A stretch of 64,000 nucleotides of DNA from the NCBI GenBank assembly GCA_029249345.1, contig JAQWHM010000016.1:124001-188000 (forward strand). Direction: 5' to 3'. Numbering within the stretch: position 1 is the first letter of the stretch; the number at the start of each line of letters is the position of its first letter. The position numbers were made by a program, and so were the translations under genes. Shown piece by piece: positions 1 to 7,648 of this stretch. Source of the DNA: UBA10348 sp002469915 (lineage in GTDB: Bacteria > Bacteroidota > Rhodothermia > Rhodothermales > UBA10348). The notes beneath the pieces were generated by a model. It did no database searches, had not been told where the DNA came from, and was given only the letters and a program-made list of their open reading frames with translations.

Positions 1-588
1 ATTTCAGATCAGTTATCCGTCGGATTAGGTCGATCTCGTTTCGACAAAGTGGTGGACGCCGGGTTTAAATGGAACGTGCTCCAACAGAGTGAAGCATTTC
101 CCCTCTATGCTTCTGCGATCGGAAATATTGCTTTCGACACCAGGGAGAACGGCTACTCAACGTCAGATCGCCAATCGTACTTCGTGGGTTTGTTGTTGGC
201 CAGAAAAGTATCTGAATCCCTTTCGATTCAGCTATCGCCTTCATGGGCTCACTTCAACCTAGCGCGAGATCTACAAGTATTCGGCGGGGGTATCGAATCT
301 GAAAAAAACGACCTGTTTGGCCTCGGCATGTCAGGACGGTACGCCTTGTCTGACCAGGTTTCTCTTATGGCTGAGTGGATCCCGATGTTAGGGGGGCGAT
401 CCGATGGGTCCCATGATGTGGTGTCGGTCGGTGCTAATTTGGAGACGGGCGGACACGTTTTTCAGGTCTTTCTTAGTACATCTCAGTGGATCACTCCTCA
501 ATACGCCATGTCGCGAACTCGAGATAGTTTTAGCGATGGGGAGGTCAGTTTTGGGTTTACCGTTCACCGCGTCTTTGGCATTCAGTAG
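1..588 (+). CDS. DUF5777-type outer-membrane beta-barrel protein, 3' part
   Basis: The frame is open from base 1, so the gene begins upstream and only its last 195 codons are here. The sequence alternates polar and hydrophobic residues in strand-like stretches (for example VGLLLARKVSESLSIQLSPS) and ends with an aromatic-rich strand, FGFTVHRVFGIQ, as outer-membrane barrels do. The overall pattern resembles the DUF5777 barrel family of Bacteroidota, which is often found near cytochrome or lipid-hydroperoxide genes; that context cannot be seen here. The stop codon overlaps the end of the convergent cutC gene by 7 bases, leaving no room for a terminator. The family call is from pattern memory and the function is unknown. 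Confidence 0.7.
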   Translation: MSDQLSVGLGRSRFDKVVDAGFKWNVLQQSEAFPLYASAIGNIAFDTRENGYSTSDRQSYFVGLLLARKVSESLSIQLSPSWAHFNLARDLQVFGGGIESEKNDLFGLGMSGRYALSDQVSLMAEWIPMLGGRSDGSHDVVSVGANLETGGHVFQVFLSTSQWITPQYAMSRTRDSFSDGEVSFGFTVHRVFGIQ

Positions 589-1298
589 CTCGCTACTTCG
601 CGAACGAATTGCGCTACTAATTTCGAGTTGGTTCGCCCTTCGACCAGTAGGGATGAATACGCATGCATAGATATGTTTCCTTCAGGTATACTTGTCAAGA
701 TCTGGTTCACATTGGAAGGTGATACACCTCCTCCGATGACCCACTCAATATCGTGAGCAGTGCCGATGTAATGAGATAAACGGTGGAGGCTGTTTGCGGC
801 GGAATCTCCACTTTCCCAACTAGCGCCGGCGGTCAAGATTCGATCCACGCCAAGCTCCGAAAGTTCTTGAGCTGCCTGGTCCGGATCCGTTAGCACATCG
901 AATGCACGGTGGAAGGTAGTCTGGATGCCTTCTGTTTCGGCAAGATGCATGAGGTGAGAGACGAGTAGGTGGTCAATGCTAGCGCCGCTCAATGCTCCAA
1001 AGACGATGCCATCGGCACCGGCATCTACTGCCGCTTCCGCCTGCTCAATGATTAGATGTTTTTCTGGAAGCGCATAATGAAACCCGTCCTCATGGGGACG
1101 AACCATGGCCAAGACTTCCACTTTGCTTCCAACCAGCGATTTGATCTGCGCGAGTAGGGAGGGCGCGACCGTGAGGCCTCCAACGTCCATATGGGAACAG
1201 CACTCAATTCTATGGGCTCCGCCTTCAAGAGCTGCGCTCGCATTCGCGAGCGCAGCCTCTTCTTCCGTGCAATCTATACAGATTTCGACTTCAACCAT
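582..1298 (-). CDS. cutC: CutC family protein (copper homeostasis/TIM-barrel)
   Basis: A 238-residue protein of the normal CutC length. It shows the family's TIM-barrel signatures in order: GGAHRIECC (26-34), MVRPHEDGFHY (65-75), GADGIVFGALSG (94-105), TFHRAFD (128-134) and ILTAG (154-158). CutC was linked to copper tolerance in E. coli, but that role is disputed and the enzymatic activity is not settled; the protein is expected in the cytoplasm. The ATG at 1298 has a close purine-rich AAGGA just before it. The gene is divergent from the M20 peptidase gene and convergent with the barrel gene. Confidence 0.93.
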   Translation of the reverse strand: MVEVEICIDCTEEEAALANASAALEGGAHRIECCSHMDVGGLTVAPSLLAQIKSLVGSKVEVLAMVRPHEDGFHYALPEKHLIIEQAEAAVDAGADGIVFGALSGASIDHLLVSHLMHLAETEGIQTTFHRAFDVLTDPDQAAQELSELGVDRILTAGASWESGDSAANSLHRLSHYIGTAHDIEWVIGGGVSPSNVNQILTSIPEGNISMHAYSSLLVEGRTNSKLVAQFVREVASY

Positions 1299-1397
1299 TC
1301 CTTGTTCGTCCTGTACTGTTTATTAATCTTTTCTTTTTTTGAATAGCTATCTTGGATCGCCGCTTCATGGCCGAAAATACAGACTACATGACTTGCC

Positions 1398-2723
1398 ATG
1401 CGCATTAAAACTACATATCTCTTTCCAGCTTTCATCGCACTTCTTTTCATGGCCTATACCAGAGACACATCAGCTCAGGACCGATTGAGCGGAACCGAAC
1501 AGCAAATCGTTGCTGCTGTGGAAGCACATAAAAATGCAGCCATTGATTTTTTGGAACGCATCGTAAATATGAATAGCGGATCCATGAACTTCGATGGCGT
1601 TCGTCGTGTCGGTGACGCGTTCGATGCCGAATTAGCCAATATGGGCTTTTCTACAGAATGGATAGATGGCGAGTCTTTTGGACGTGCAGGGCATCTTTTC
1701 GCAACGCGGGGTACAAAAGGGCCTCATTTCCTTTTGGTGGGACACTTAGATACCGTATTTGAATTGGATAGTCCGTTTCAAAGCTTTGAGCGCATCGATG
1801 AGAATAAGGCTGTCGGGCCAGGAATCATTGATATGAAAGGCGGAGATGTTGTCATGTTGGAAGCCATTCGGGCGCTCAACGTTGCGGGTGTCCTTGATCA
1901 TATGACGATCACCGTAGCGCTAATTGGTGACGAAGAGTCTTCTGGCAGCCCGTTGGAATTAGGACGGGCGGCTTTAGTCGACGCGGCGATTCAAGCTGAC
2001 ATTGCCTTAGCCTTTGAGCCAGGCGATGGTAACCCTGAAACTGCCGTCCTAGCTCGACGCGGATTTACCGGCTGGGAACTAGAAGTCCAAGGAATGCGCG
2101 CCCATTCGTCTGCTGTGTTTTCTGAAAAAGTGGGATACGGTTCCATTTACGAAGCGGCGAGAATCTTAACAGGCTTTCAGGAGACCTTGGTGGGGGAGGA
2201 GCTCCTGACCTTTAATCCCGGAATTATTCTGGGTGGAACAGCCGTGGAGTACGATGAAGAAAACGATCGCGGAAGCGCCTTTGGTAAAACAAATGTGGTT
2301 TCTGAAAAGACGATTGTGGCAGGGGATTTGAGAACGATATCTCCAGAACAAAGAAGCGCTGCCAAGGAGCGCATGGAGGCCGTGGTGCGAAAGCATCTGC
2401 CAGAAACAGATGCTACATTATCCTTCAGAGATAGCTACCCACCGATGGGTATGACCGAAGGGAATGTGGAAGTACTCTCTATACTCAGCCAAGCCAGTGT
2501 AGATGCGGGATATGGACCTGTGACTGCGGGAGATCCGGCAGATGCAGGAGCGGCTGATGTGTCATTTACCGCGGCCCATGTTCAGATGGCGATGGACGGT
2601 TTAGGAATGACAGGTGGCGGAACACATACTACGGATGAGTTTGCTGATTTGAGCACGCTTCCAATGCAGACGATTCGAGCCGCTTTGCTCATGCAACGAA
2701 TCTCAGCCTCCTGGAGCCAGTAG
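1398..2723 (+). CDS. Secreted M20 family zinc peptidase (glutamate carboxypeptidase-like)
   Basis: A 441-residue exported amidase/peptidase of the M20 family, which uses two zinc ions to cleave C-terminal residues from peptides or N-acyl amino acids. A signal peptide covers about residues 1-26 (ending TSAQ). Metal and catalytic residues are visible: H116 and D118 in GHLDTV, D145 in GIIDMKGGD, E179/E180 in GDEESSG, and H410 in GGGTHTTDE. This arrangement matches the CPG2/glutamate carboxypeptidase branch. The stop codon shares one base with the GTG start of the ogt gene, so the two are very likely co-transcribed and translationally coupled. The exact substrate is unknown. Confidence 0.92.
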   Translation: MRIKTTYLFPAFIALLFMAYTRDTSAQDRLSGTEQQIVAAVEAHKNAAIDFLERIVNMNSGSMNFDGVRRVGDAFDAELANMGFSTEWIDGESFGRAGHLFATRGTKGPHFLLVGHLDTVFELDSPFQSFERIDENKAVGPGIIDMKGGDVVMLEAIRALNVAGVLDHMTITVALIGDEESSGSPLELGRAALVDAAIQADIALAFEPGDGNPETAVLARRGFTGWELEVQGMRAHSSAVFSEKVGYGSIYEAARILTGFQETLVGEELLTFNPGIILGGTAVEYDEENDRGSAFGKTNVVSEKTIVAGDLRTISPEQRSAAKERMEAVVRKHLPETDATLSFRDSYPPMGMTEGNVEVLSILSQASVDAGYGPVTAGDPADAGAADVSFTAAHVQMAMDGLGMTGGGTHTTDEFADLSTLPMQTIRAALLMQRISASWSQ

Positions 2724-3298
2724 TGAAACATGTTGAAATCCCAGACGATTTAGCTGGAATTCAAAAGCCAGATACAACCGTTTATTTACAGTGGGTTGAG
2801 ACGCCTCTTGGGCCGATGCTTTGTGGCGCGACAGAGCATGCTATTTGTCTCCTGGAGTTTACGGATCGTCCTTTGCTTCCAACGCAGATGGCTCGGGTTC
2901 AAAAGCGTTTCCATTGCCGATTTGAGAATATCGCGAATGCTATGACAGAGCAGTTGCGGATAGAATTGAGCGAGTATTTCGCCAAGACAAGAGAACGCTT
3001 TTCCGTTCAATTGGACTTTCCTGGAACTGACTTTCAAAAGCGAGTCTGGACGGCCCTTTTGGACGTCCCTTACGGCAAGACCGCATCTTACCTAGATCTC
3101 GCGCAGACATTGGGAGACCCCAATGCCGTACGAGCTGTAGCACGTGCCAACGGAGATAACCGAATAGCTATTATTATCCCGTGTCACCGAATAATAGGAT
3201 CTGATGGCTCCATGACGGGATACGGCGGCGGAATACCCCGAAAGAAGAAGCTCCTTGCGCTGGAAACAGGAATTCGCGAACTGACTCTGTTCGAATAA
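2723..3298 (+). CDS. ogt: Methylated-DNA--protein-cysteine S-methyltransferase
   Basis: A 191-residue O6-alkylguanine-DNA alkyltransferase, which irreversibly transfers the alkyl group from damaged guanine to its own cysteine. The active-site PCHR motif is present with C154 (IIIPCHRIIGSDG), followed by the GYGGGIPRKKKLLALE C-terminus typical of the family. The DNA-binding helix region PYGKTASYLDLA and the arginine-finger part AVRAVARANGDN are also intact. The start is GTG inside the stop codon of the upstream M20 gene (TAGTG), which implies coupled translation. There is no Ada regulatory domain, so this is the constitutive Ogt type. It is one of three alkylation-repair genes in the window. 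Confidence 0.95.
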   Translation: MKHVEIPDDLAGIQKPDTTVYLQWVETPLGPMLCGATEHAICLLEFTDRPLLPTQMARVQKRFHCRFENIANAMTEQLRIELSEYFAKTRERFSVQLDFPGTDFQKRVWTALLDVPYGKTASYLDLAQTLGDPNAVRAVARANGDNRIAIIIPCHRIIGSDGSMTGYGGGIPRKKKLLALETGIRELTLFE

Positions 3299-3301
3299 GC
3301 A

Positions 3302-3331
3302 CCTTTCAGAGCGTTGAATGCGCTGAAAAGG
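3302..3331. terminator. Imperfect hairpin between convergent genes
   Basis: CCTTTCAG at 3302-3309 can pair with CTGAAAAGG at 3323-3331, with a further CG/CG pair at 3312-3313 and 3321-3322 and a small bulge. It lies exactly between the end of ogt and the end of the PHP phosphoesterase gene, where a bidirectional terminator would be expected. No U-tract follows on either strand, so the call is weak. Confidence 0.35.
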
Positions 3332-3341
3332 ACTCAAGCCA

Positions 3342-4463
3342 TCATTTTGATGTAACGTTTAAAGTTACATTTGGATGGGTGTCTGGTGCCGTAAGTACGT
3401 TTAAGACATCGAATGATAGATCTATTGAATCCATTCTCTCACCGGTTTTTACCAATACCTCCAATGAATGGTGTGGTGGTACAATCAATAGGTCCGCGTG
3501 GTTGTGAAACCGGAATCCAGATGTATTTCGAAGCGTGTATTCTGACTCTGAGGAATTGGTGAGCATTACACGTAAGATCGAAGAATTACCGGTGTAGGCT
3601 GCTGACTCCACATTCAAGGTAGCATGGATTAGGGGCATCACGTGCTCCTCCCGACCAATAAAGGTGTCGAGATACCATGCAATGGTCCTTCTCTCAAGAA
3701 GAGCTTCTTTGATGCCTGCCTCGGAGCGTTCTTTTGCCAGGACAATGGTGACCGGACGGTGTCCGCCGCCTGGAATATCGTACTGCCAATCTACCAAGCC
3801 GTGAATGTCAGACGTTCCGATAATGGCAAGATTATGTTCTAGTGCGATCTCTAGTGCTTCGTCGGAATAGGTTAGGTCGTTCACTACCTCGATGCCCTGA
3901 ATTTGTCCTTTTTCAACCAAGGAGATATTCATTTCTTCCATTCGTGCGACTCCGTCGAGGCGCTGAGAAGTCCAGTTAGGATGGTTCATGAAAGTGAATC
4001 CCCCTTGACGCTGTGCTTCTGCATATGCGTCTTCTGCATCTTCGGTCAGCATCGGGTTGGCATCTTCAATGAAGATTGAATTGGCATGTCCAAATGGAAG
4101 TGAGCGGGTTATTTCGGTACCTGAGATGACGATTAAATCACTGCTTGCTGCCATCCTCGCTGCCAGGTTAAATGCCCGATTACGATCTGGATGGGGAATA
4201 TCCTCGATGTGAGGCTGATACTCTAAGTGCTCGGTTATTGCAATACAATCCAAATTGTCACGTAAAGCCTCTTGAACTCGAATGTCTGGCCATACGGATC
4301 CATCTGAAAACACGGAATGCATGTGGAAATCGCAGGTCAAACTGAAATATCCCTCAACATCGGGAAACTCAATAGCGCGGCCCATAGCATGAGAATGCTC
4401 GTGCTGGGCTAGAGCAGGCAGAGAAAGCAGTACGAAGAGGAGCGAAGCAACAATACGTTTCAT
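3342..4463 (-). CDS. Secreted PHP-domain phosphoesterase (Sb-PDE-like)
   Basis: A 373-residue exported metal-dependent phosphoesterase. The signal peptide is residues 1-20 (MKRIVASLLFVLLSLPALAQ). PHP motifs follow in order: CDFHMHSVFSDG with H47 and H49, AITEH, GTEITR, FMNHPNW and GTSDIHG, giving the usual trinuclear metal site. The C-terminal third is a separate beta-rich domain. The arrangement resembles the Sb-PDE phosphodiesterase family from sphingomonads. I chose the ATG at 4463 because the longer frame starts at a TTG at 4496 and would put 11 extra residues before a clean signal peptide. The natural substrate is unknown. Confidence 0.83.
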   Translation of the reverse strand: MKRIVASLLFVLLSLPALAQHEHSHAMGRAIEFPDVEGYFSLTCDFHMHSVFSDGSVWPDIRVQEALRDNLDCIAITEHLEYQPHIEDIPHPDRNRAFNLAARMAASSDLIVISGTEITRSLPFGHANSIFIEDANPMLTEDAEDAYAEAQRQGGFTFMNHPNWTSQRLDGVARMEEMNISLVEKGQIQGIEVVNDLTYSDEALEIALEHNLAIIGTSDIHGLVDWQYDIPGGGHRPVTIVLAKERSEAGIKEALLERRTIAWYLDTFIGREEHVMPLIHATLNVESAAYTGNSSILRVMLTNSSESEYTLRNTSGFRFHNHADLLIVPPHHSLEVLVKTGERMDSIDLSFDVLNVLTAPDTHPNVTLNVTSK

Positions 4464-4548
4464 AGAAAAGGGGGACCAAGGTGATAGGTCCCCCAATTTC
4501 TGAAAAAAAGAATGCTTAATGAAGGGTTATCTCAAATAATGAAGAGGA

Positions 4549-5112
4549 TTAGTTGTCACTGTTCTTTTTCTTCATCATCATCTTGTGTTCTTTTTTCCCT
4601 TCTTTTTCGCCCTGCTTCATTTTGCAGCCTTCGTCGCCTTCGGCTTTCTTCTGCATCATGCCTTTCATTTTACCTGACACATCACCATCAATCAGCGTCA
4701 TGATGTAGTCTGTAACGGCTACACGTTCTTCAGCATTCAAGTTTGGAACGGGCATGAGGCCATGTTTTTCGATGGCATGAGCTGGTAGAGCAGATCGCTC
4801 GGGAGCTGGTTCTTCTAGCCAAGAAACCAACGATGCGTGGACTTCTTCTTTGGTGTCATGGGCTGCTATGTAATGGCGCATGATCATTTTCATTGGAGGG
4901 GCAATAGGTTTGGTCTCCATGTCCGTGGGAGGATCCACGGAGTGACAAGTCGTACAAACTTGTTTAAAAAGCTTTTCGCCGTCTGCATCAGGAATTGCGT
5001 AGTCCGAAGCACTTACAAGCATTGCGATCAGAATGAGAAGTAAGGCCATGCCAAGCATTTTTAGCTTTGCGAGCCCGCTAGAATGGTGAGGGGAGTGGTG
5101 TGCCAGTGACAT
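4549..5112 (-). CDS. Membrane-anchored cytochrome c with Lys/Met-rich tail
   Basis: A 187-residue periplasmic electron carrier, anchored by an N-terminal hydrophobic helix at about residues 17-35. Heme c is attached at CTTCH (C53, C56, H57), and the distal ligand is probably M120 in GLMPVPNLNAEE. After the cytochrome fold ends near residue 143, an unusual 40-residue tail contains 13 Lys and 7 Met with runs such as KMMMKKK and a lone Cys (C163). That tail is not part of the class I cytochrome family. It may bind metal or a partner, which is inference. The gene is alone on its transcript, about 130 bases downstream of pnuC. Confidence 0.85.
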   Translation of the reverse strand: MSLAHHSPHHSSGLAKLKMLGMALLLILIAMLVSASDYAIPDADGEKLFKQVCTTCHSVDPPTDMETKPIAPPMKMIMRHYIAAHDTKEEVHASLVSWLEEPAPERSALPAHAIEKHGLMPVPNLNAEERVAVTDYIMTLIDGDVSGKMKGMMQKKAEGDEGCKMKQGEKEGKKEHKMMMKKKNSDN

Positions 5113-5156
5113 GGGGTTAACCCGGCTATAATTTCTAATTCAATTTGGTATGGTTT

Positions 5157-5176
5157 GTAGGCTCTTATGAGCCTAC
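5157..5176. repeat. Small GTAGG-headed hairpin (REP-like)
   Basis: A perfect 8-bp stem, GTAGGCTC (5157-5164) with loop TTAT and GAGCCTAC (5169-5176), lies in the 133-base gap between pnuC and the cytochrome gene. Neither strand has a U-tract after the stem, so it is a poor rho-independent terminator. Its TTGTAGG head is shared with the larger hairpin at 6836-6868, which suggests a related repeat type. Confidence 0.5.
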
Positions 5177-5245
5177 CTAACCCATCCTAATTTCAGCCCA
5201 TTAGTAGACCGCTGGCGACAGCAAACCAATCGATTTAAGGTGGGG

Positions 5246-5848
5246 TTATCCCGGACTATTTGTAGGGGAAACCCCTGCAACATTAAGATTTGAGCTCATA
5301 CTTCGTTTCCAATCTCGGTATCCCAAGACGCAGAGAATTAGGAAAACAAGATATTGGCCTGAAAAGAGATACAGCCCTTTAAGTGCATAGATGGATATCG
5401 CGACAATGTCGATTACGAACCAATAAGCCCAATTTTCCAGCCGCTTCTGGGCCATTAACCACATGGCCACCAGACTGGCAACGGTGGTAAATGCATCTCC
5501 GTAAGGGAATGATGCATCCGTATTTACACTCATGGTCCATCCCCACAAAACCGTCCCAACAAGTGAAATCAGGACCCACTTCACGTTATGCCATGCCGAA
5601 ATGGTGGTTACTGGAAGGGGAAGTTCGGTTCTTGATTTTCTGGACCAGTGGATCCAACCATAAATGTTCATCCCCATGTAGTAAATATGCAGTAGCATAT
5701 CGGAGTACAGAAACGAATCATAAAAAACGATCGTTGCGGCTCCAACAGAGAGCAAACCAGTGGGCCAAGCCCAGATGTTCTGCTTGGTCAACAAAAACAC
5801 ACTAATGAGGCCGGAAATAGCGGCTAGGATTTCTAGCGAAAGCATCAT
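5246..5848 (-). CDS. pnuC: PnuC family vitamin transporter
   Basis: A 200-residue inner-membrane protein with about seven hydrophobic segments. The C-terminal part has the family pattern NWAYWFVIDIVAIS and YALKGLYLFSGQY followed by GYRDW, typical of PnuC-type carriers that move nicotinamide riboside, or thiamine or riboflavin in related branches, by facilitated diffusion. The cargo cannot be assigned because no kinase (NadR or thiamine pyrophosphokinase) is next to it. The first four bases overlap the end of the upstream YbaK-type gene (ATGA), so the two are co-translated. Confidence 0.88.
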   Translation of the reverse strand: MMLSLEILAAISGLISVFLLTKQNIWAWPTGLLSVGAATIVFYDSFLYSDMLLHIYYMGMNIYGWIHWSRKSRTELPLPVTTISAWHNVKWVLISLVGTVLWGWTMSVNTDASFPYGDAFTTVASLVAMWLMAQKRLENWAYWFVIDIVAISIYALKGLYLFSGQYLVFLILCVLGYRDWKRSMSSNLNVAGVSPTNSPG

Positions 5849-6363
5849 CTCGAGGGCACCTCAATGACTAGGGGTTCATGTCCTGTAATTTCAAATAGCC
5901 GTTTCATACCGGGGTTATCAAGTACGACGGTAGCCGTATTGACAAGCGGATGGCACCGAACGAACGAGGCATTCCATATTTCGATATCGATCACCACATG
6001 GACATGGCAAGAAGGATCATTAATGACGCCCATGAGCGACACTGATCCCGGCTCCACACCTAGGTGTTTCATCAGTCGTTCAGGTGAGCCGAATGAAACG
6101 CGACCGTATCCGGTCTGAACACCTAATTCCATTAAATCGACTGACTTGTCATGAGGCACAACAATGAGAACGTGTTGGCGTCCTTTCTTATCTCGAACAA
6201 ATAAGTTCTTCGTTCGAATGCCTTTCTCAATGGAGACTAACTCCGAAACTTCATCAACGGTAAAGACAGCCGCATGGTCATGACGTTCAAATGGGATGCC
6301 ATTGGTTTCAAGAAATTGAATAGCTTTCTCAATGGATTCCTGAGGATTCGATATGTAATTCAT
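5845..6363 (-). CDS. YbaK/ProX-type aminoacyl-tRNA deacylase
   Basis: A 172-residue stand-alone editing-domain protein that hydrolyses mischarged tRNA, of the YbaK/PrdX/ProXp family. Visible hallmarks are FERHDHAAVFTVDE near the N-terminus, GIRTKNLFVRDKKGR with the conserved lysine, GVEPGSVSLMGVIND, and the C-terminal FRCHP-like stretch NASFVRCHPLVNTATV. The length and these motifs fit the PrdX/ProXp-ala branch more than short YbaK. It overlaps pnuC by four bases and follows a small membrane protein gene by 27 bases. Whether it edits Ala-tRNA(Pro) or Cys-tRNA(Pro) cannot be told. Confidence 0.88.
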   Translation of the reverse strand: MNYISNPQESIEKAIQFLETNGIPFERHDHAAVFTVDEVSELVSIEKGIRTKNLFVRDKKGRQHVLIVVPHDKSVDLMELGVQTGYGRVSFGSPERLMKHLGVEPGSVSLMGVINDPSCHVHVVIDIEIWNASFVRCHPLVNTATVVLDNPGMKRLFEITGHEPLVIEVPSR

Positions 6364-6390
6364 GGCACCGGCATCCCCACATAAGTGAGA

Positions 6391-6819
6391 TCAATTGGTA
6401 TTCAACTCATAGACGGGGTCTTTTGCCCGAGGATGACCAAAAATAGAAAAATACACCCATAAGATGCCGGCTAGATAGAGCGCATGCATGAGAATTATTA
6501 AGCCGACTCCCGAAGCCGACGCTGTATTTCGATCGAATTCAAAGACCAAGAATTGTGTTTGATCAGTCATTACAGAAGATCCAATGACCAAAATCGCACT
6601 GTAGCAACAGAGTATAAATAGTTGGATACGCGCCAGCCAGAGCCAACCGCGGCCTGGCTGAATTAGCGCGATGCCAATGGGTAAAAGAATAGGTTCGAAA
6701 TTGGTGAAGTCTAGGACACCAGAGGTAATCTCTTGGATAAAGTCAGTCCAAGCAAACAGTCCCAGTGCGACGCACACAACAGCGGCAGCCATTCTGAAAG
6801 GGCGGTCAACGTGTTCCAT
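6391..6819 (-). CDS. Small four-helix membrane protein, unknown function
   Basis: A 142-residue protein with about four hydrophobic segments: MAAAVVCVALGLFAWTDFI, FEPILLPIGIALI, WLARIQLFILCCYSAILVIG and VGLIILMHALYLAGILWVYF. I do not recognise a family. The frame is open up to 7014, but I place the start at the ATG at 6819 because the upstream extension runs through the hairpin at 6836-6868 and into the end of the preceding lipoprotein gene. It probably sits in one operon with the deacylase and pnuC genes. No charged or catalytic motif suggests a role. Confidence 0.7.
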   Translation of the reverse strand: MEHVDRPFRMAAAVVCVALGLFAWTDFIQEITSGVLDFTNFEPILLPIGIALIQPGRGWLWLARIQLFILCCYSAILVIGSSVMTDQTQFLVFEFDRNTASASGVGLIILMHALYLAGILWVYFSIFGHPRAKDPVYELNTN

Positions 6820-6835
6820 GAGAGTAGTTGATTGT

Positions 6836-6868
6836 TGTAGGTCCGGGGCCTGCGGCCCCGGACCTACA
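6836..6868. repeat. Perfect 15-bp GC-rich hairpin with GTAGG head (REP-like)
   Basis: TGTAGGTCCGGGGCC (6836-6850) is followed by a TGC loop and its exact complement (6854-6868). The hairpin starts three bases after the lipoprotein stop codon, where a terminator could sit, but the minus strand continues ACAATCAAC with no U-tract. GTAG-headed GC-rich palindromes between genes are the hallmark of REP elements mobilised by RAYT (TnpA-REP) transposases. That relation is inference from form; other copies would have to be found in the genome. Confidence 0.6.
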
Positions 6869-6871
6869 CGG

Positions 6872-7495
6872 TTATAATCCGAGTTCGATAGAGATGTCGT
6901 AGTCACAGGAAAATCCGCACCAGCACACGGACACATTTGTTTCGTATTCGATGAGGCCCCACAAAAAGGATCTTTGAGTCGTTTCAGGACAGATACCATG
7001 GCCCTCGCATTCATCCCCAGGAGAAATGAAATCGCCTTCGCAGCTCAGTGTAATTTTGATGATGTCCTTGGCGCCCAACCCTTCCGGAATCATGATTTCA
7101 GAGCACGATTCCGTGACGACTCCGGTAAAAATCAAATCTCCTGCGACAACGTCAAAAGCAGACCCATCGTCAAAGACTAGCGAGCTGGGCGTATGCGTCG
7201 TAGTTCCCAACAGATTGATAGCCTCAGGATATTTGATGCCCTCCACGTTTTTGAGCTTTACGCGCAACACGTATTCCTGGACATCCTCATTTTCACCGGC
7301 TGGTAACGGTGACATTTCCATTGATTCAATCAGCTCAATGGACGTCAAGGCGTCCATAACGTTTTCCTCTTCATTGGCACCGGTGGTGTCACAACCGGAC
7401 AAAAGTATGCCAGCGGCCAGAGTTAGCGTCATTAAGCAGTGTCGAAATCCGGTCCAGCGATAGTGCACCGCGCGACAAGTCGTAGTTGTTTTCAT
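6872..7495 (-). CDS. Lipoprotein with EGF-like Cys pattern, unknown function
   Basis: A 207-residue exported lipoprotein; the lipobox LLSGC follows a long N-region with a hydrophobic core. The start is the ATG at 7495, preceded by GGAGG with a good spacing, rather than the earlier start at 7510. The body is rich in beta-type sequence. The C-terminal 50 residues carry an ordered set of Cys: CEGHGIC, then CWCGFSC, which resembles an EGF-like module (C-x-x-H-G-x-C followed by C-x-C-x-x-F). Such modules are rare in bacterial lipoproteins. No family was recognised and the ligand, if any, is unknown. Confidence 0.75.
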   Translation of the reverse strand: MKTTTTCRAVHYRWTGFRHCLMTLTLAAGILLSGCDTTGANEEENVMDALTSIELIESMEMSPLPAGENEDVQEYVLRVKLKNVEGIKYPEAINLLGTTTHTPSSLVFDDGSAFDVVAGDLIFTGVVTESCSEIMIPEGLGAKDIIKITLSCEGDFISPGDECEGHGICPETTQRSFLWGLIEYETNVSVCWCGFSCDYDISIELGL

Positions 7496-7648
7496 GATAA
7501 TCCTCCACATCGTTCAACTTCACAATTGACTTTCGATGTGCACCTCGCACACCGATTTCAGGAAGTAGAGGAATCAAGGAGAAGGGTTGTAACAGAAAAA
7601 CTCAGTTTTCTGGTACTTCATCACGTCAAACGCAAAAACGCGTCCCGA

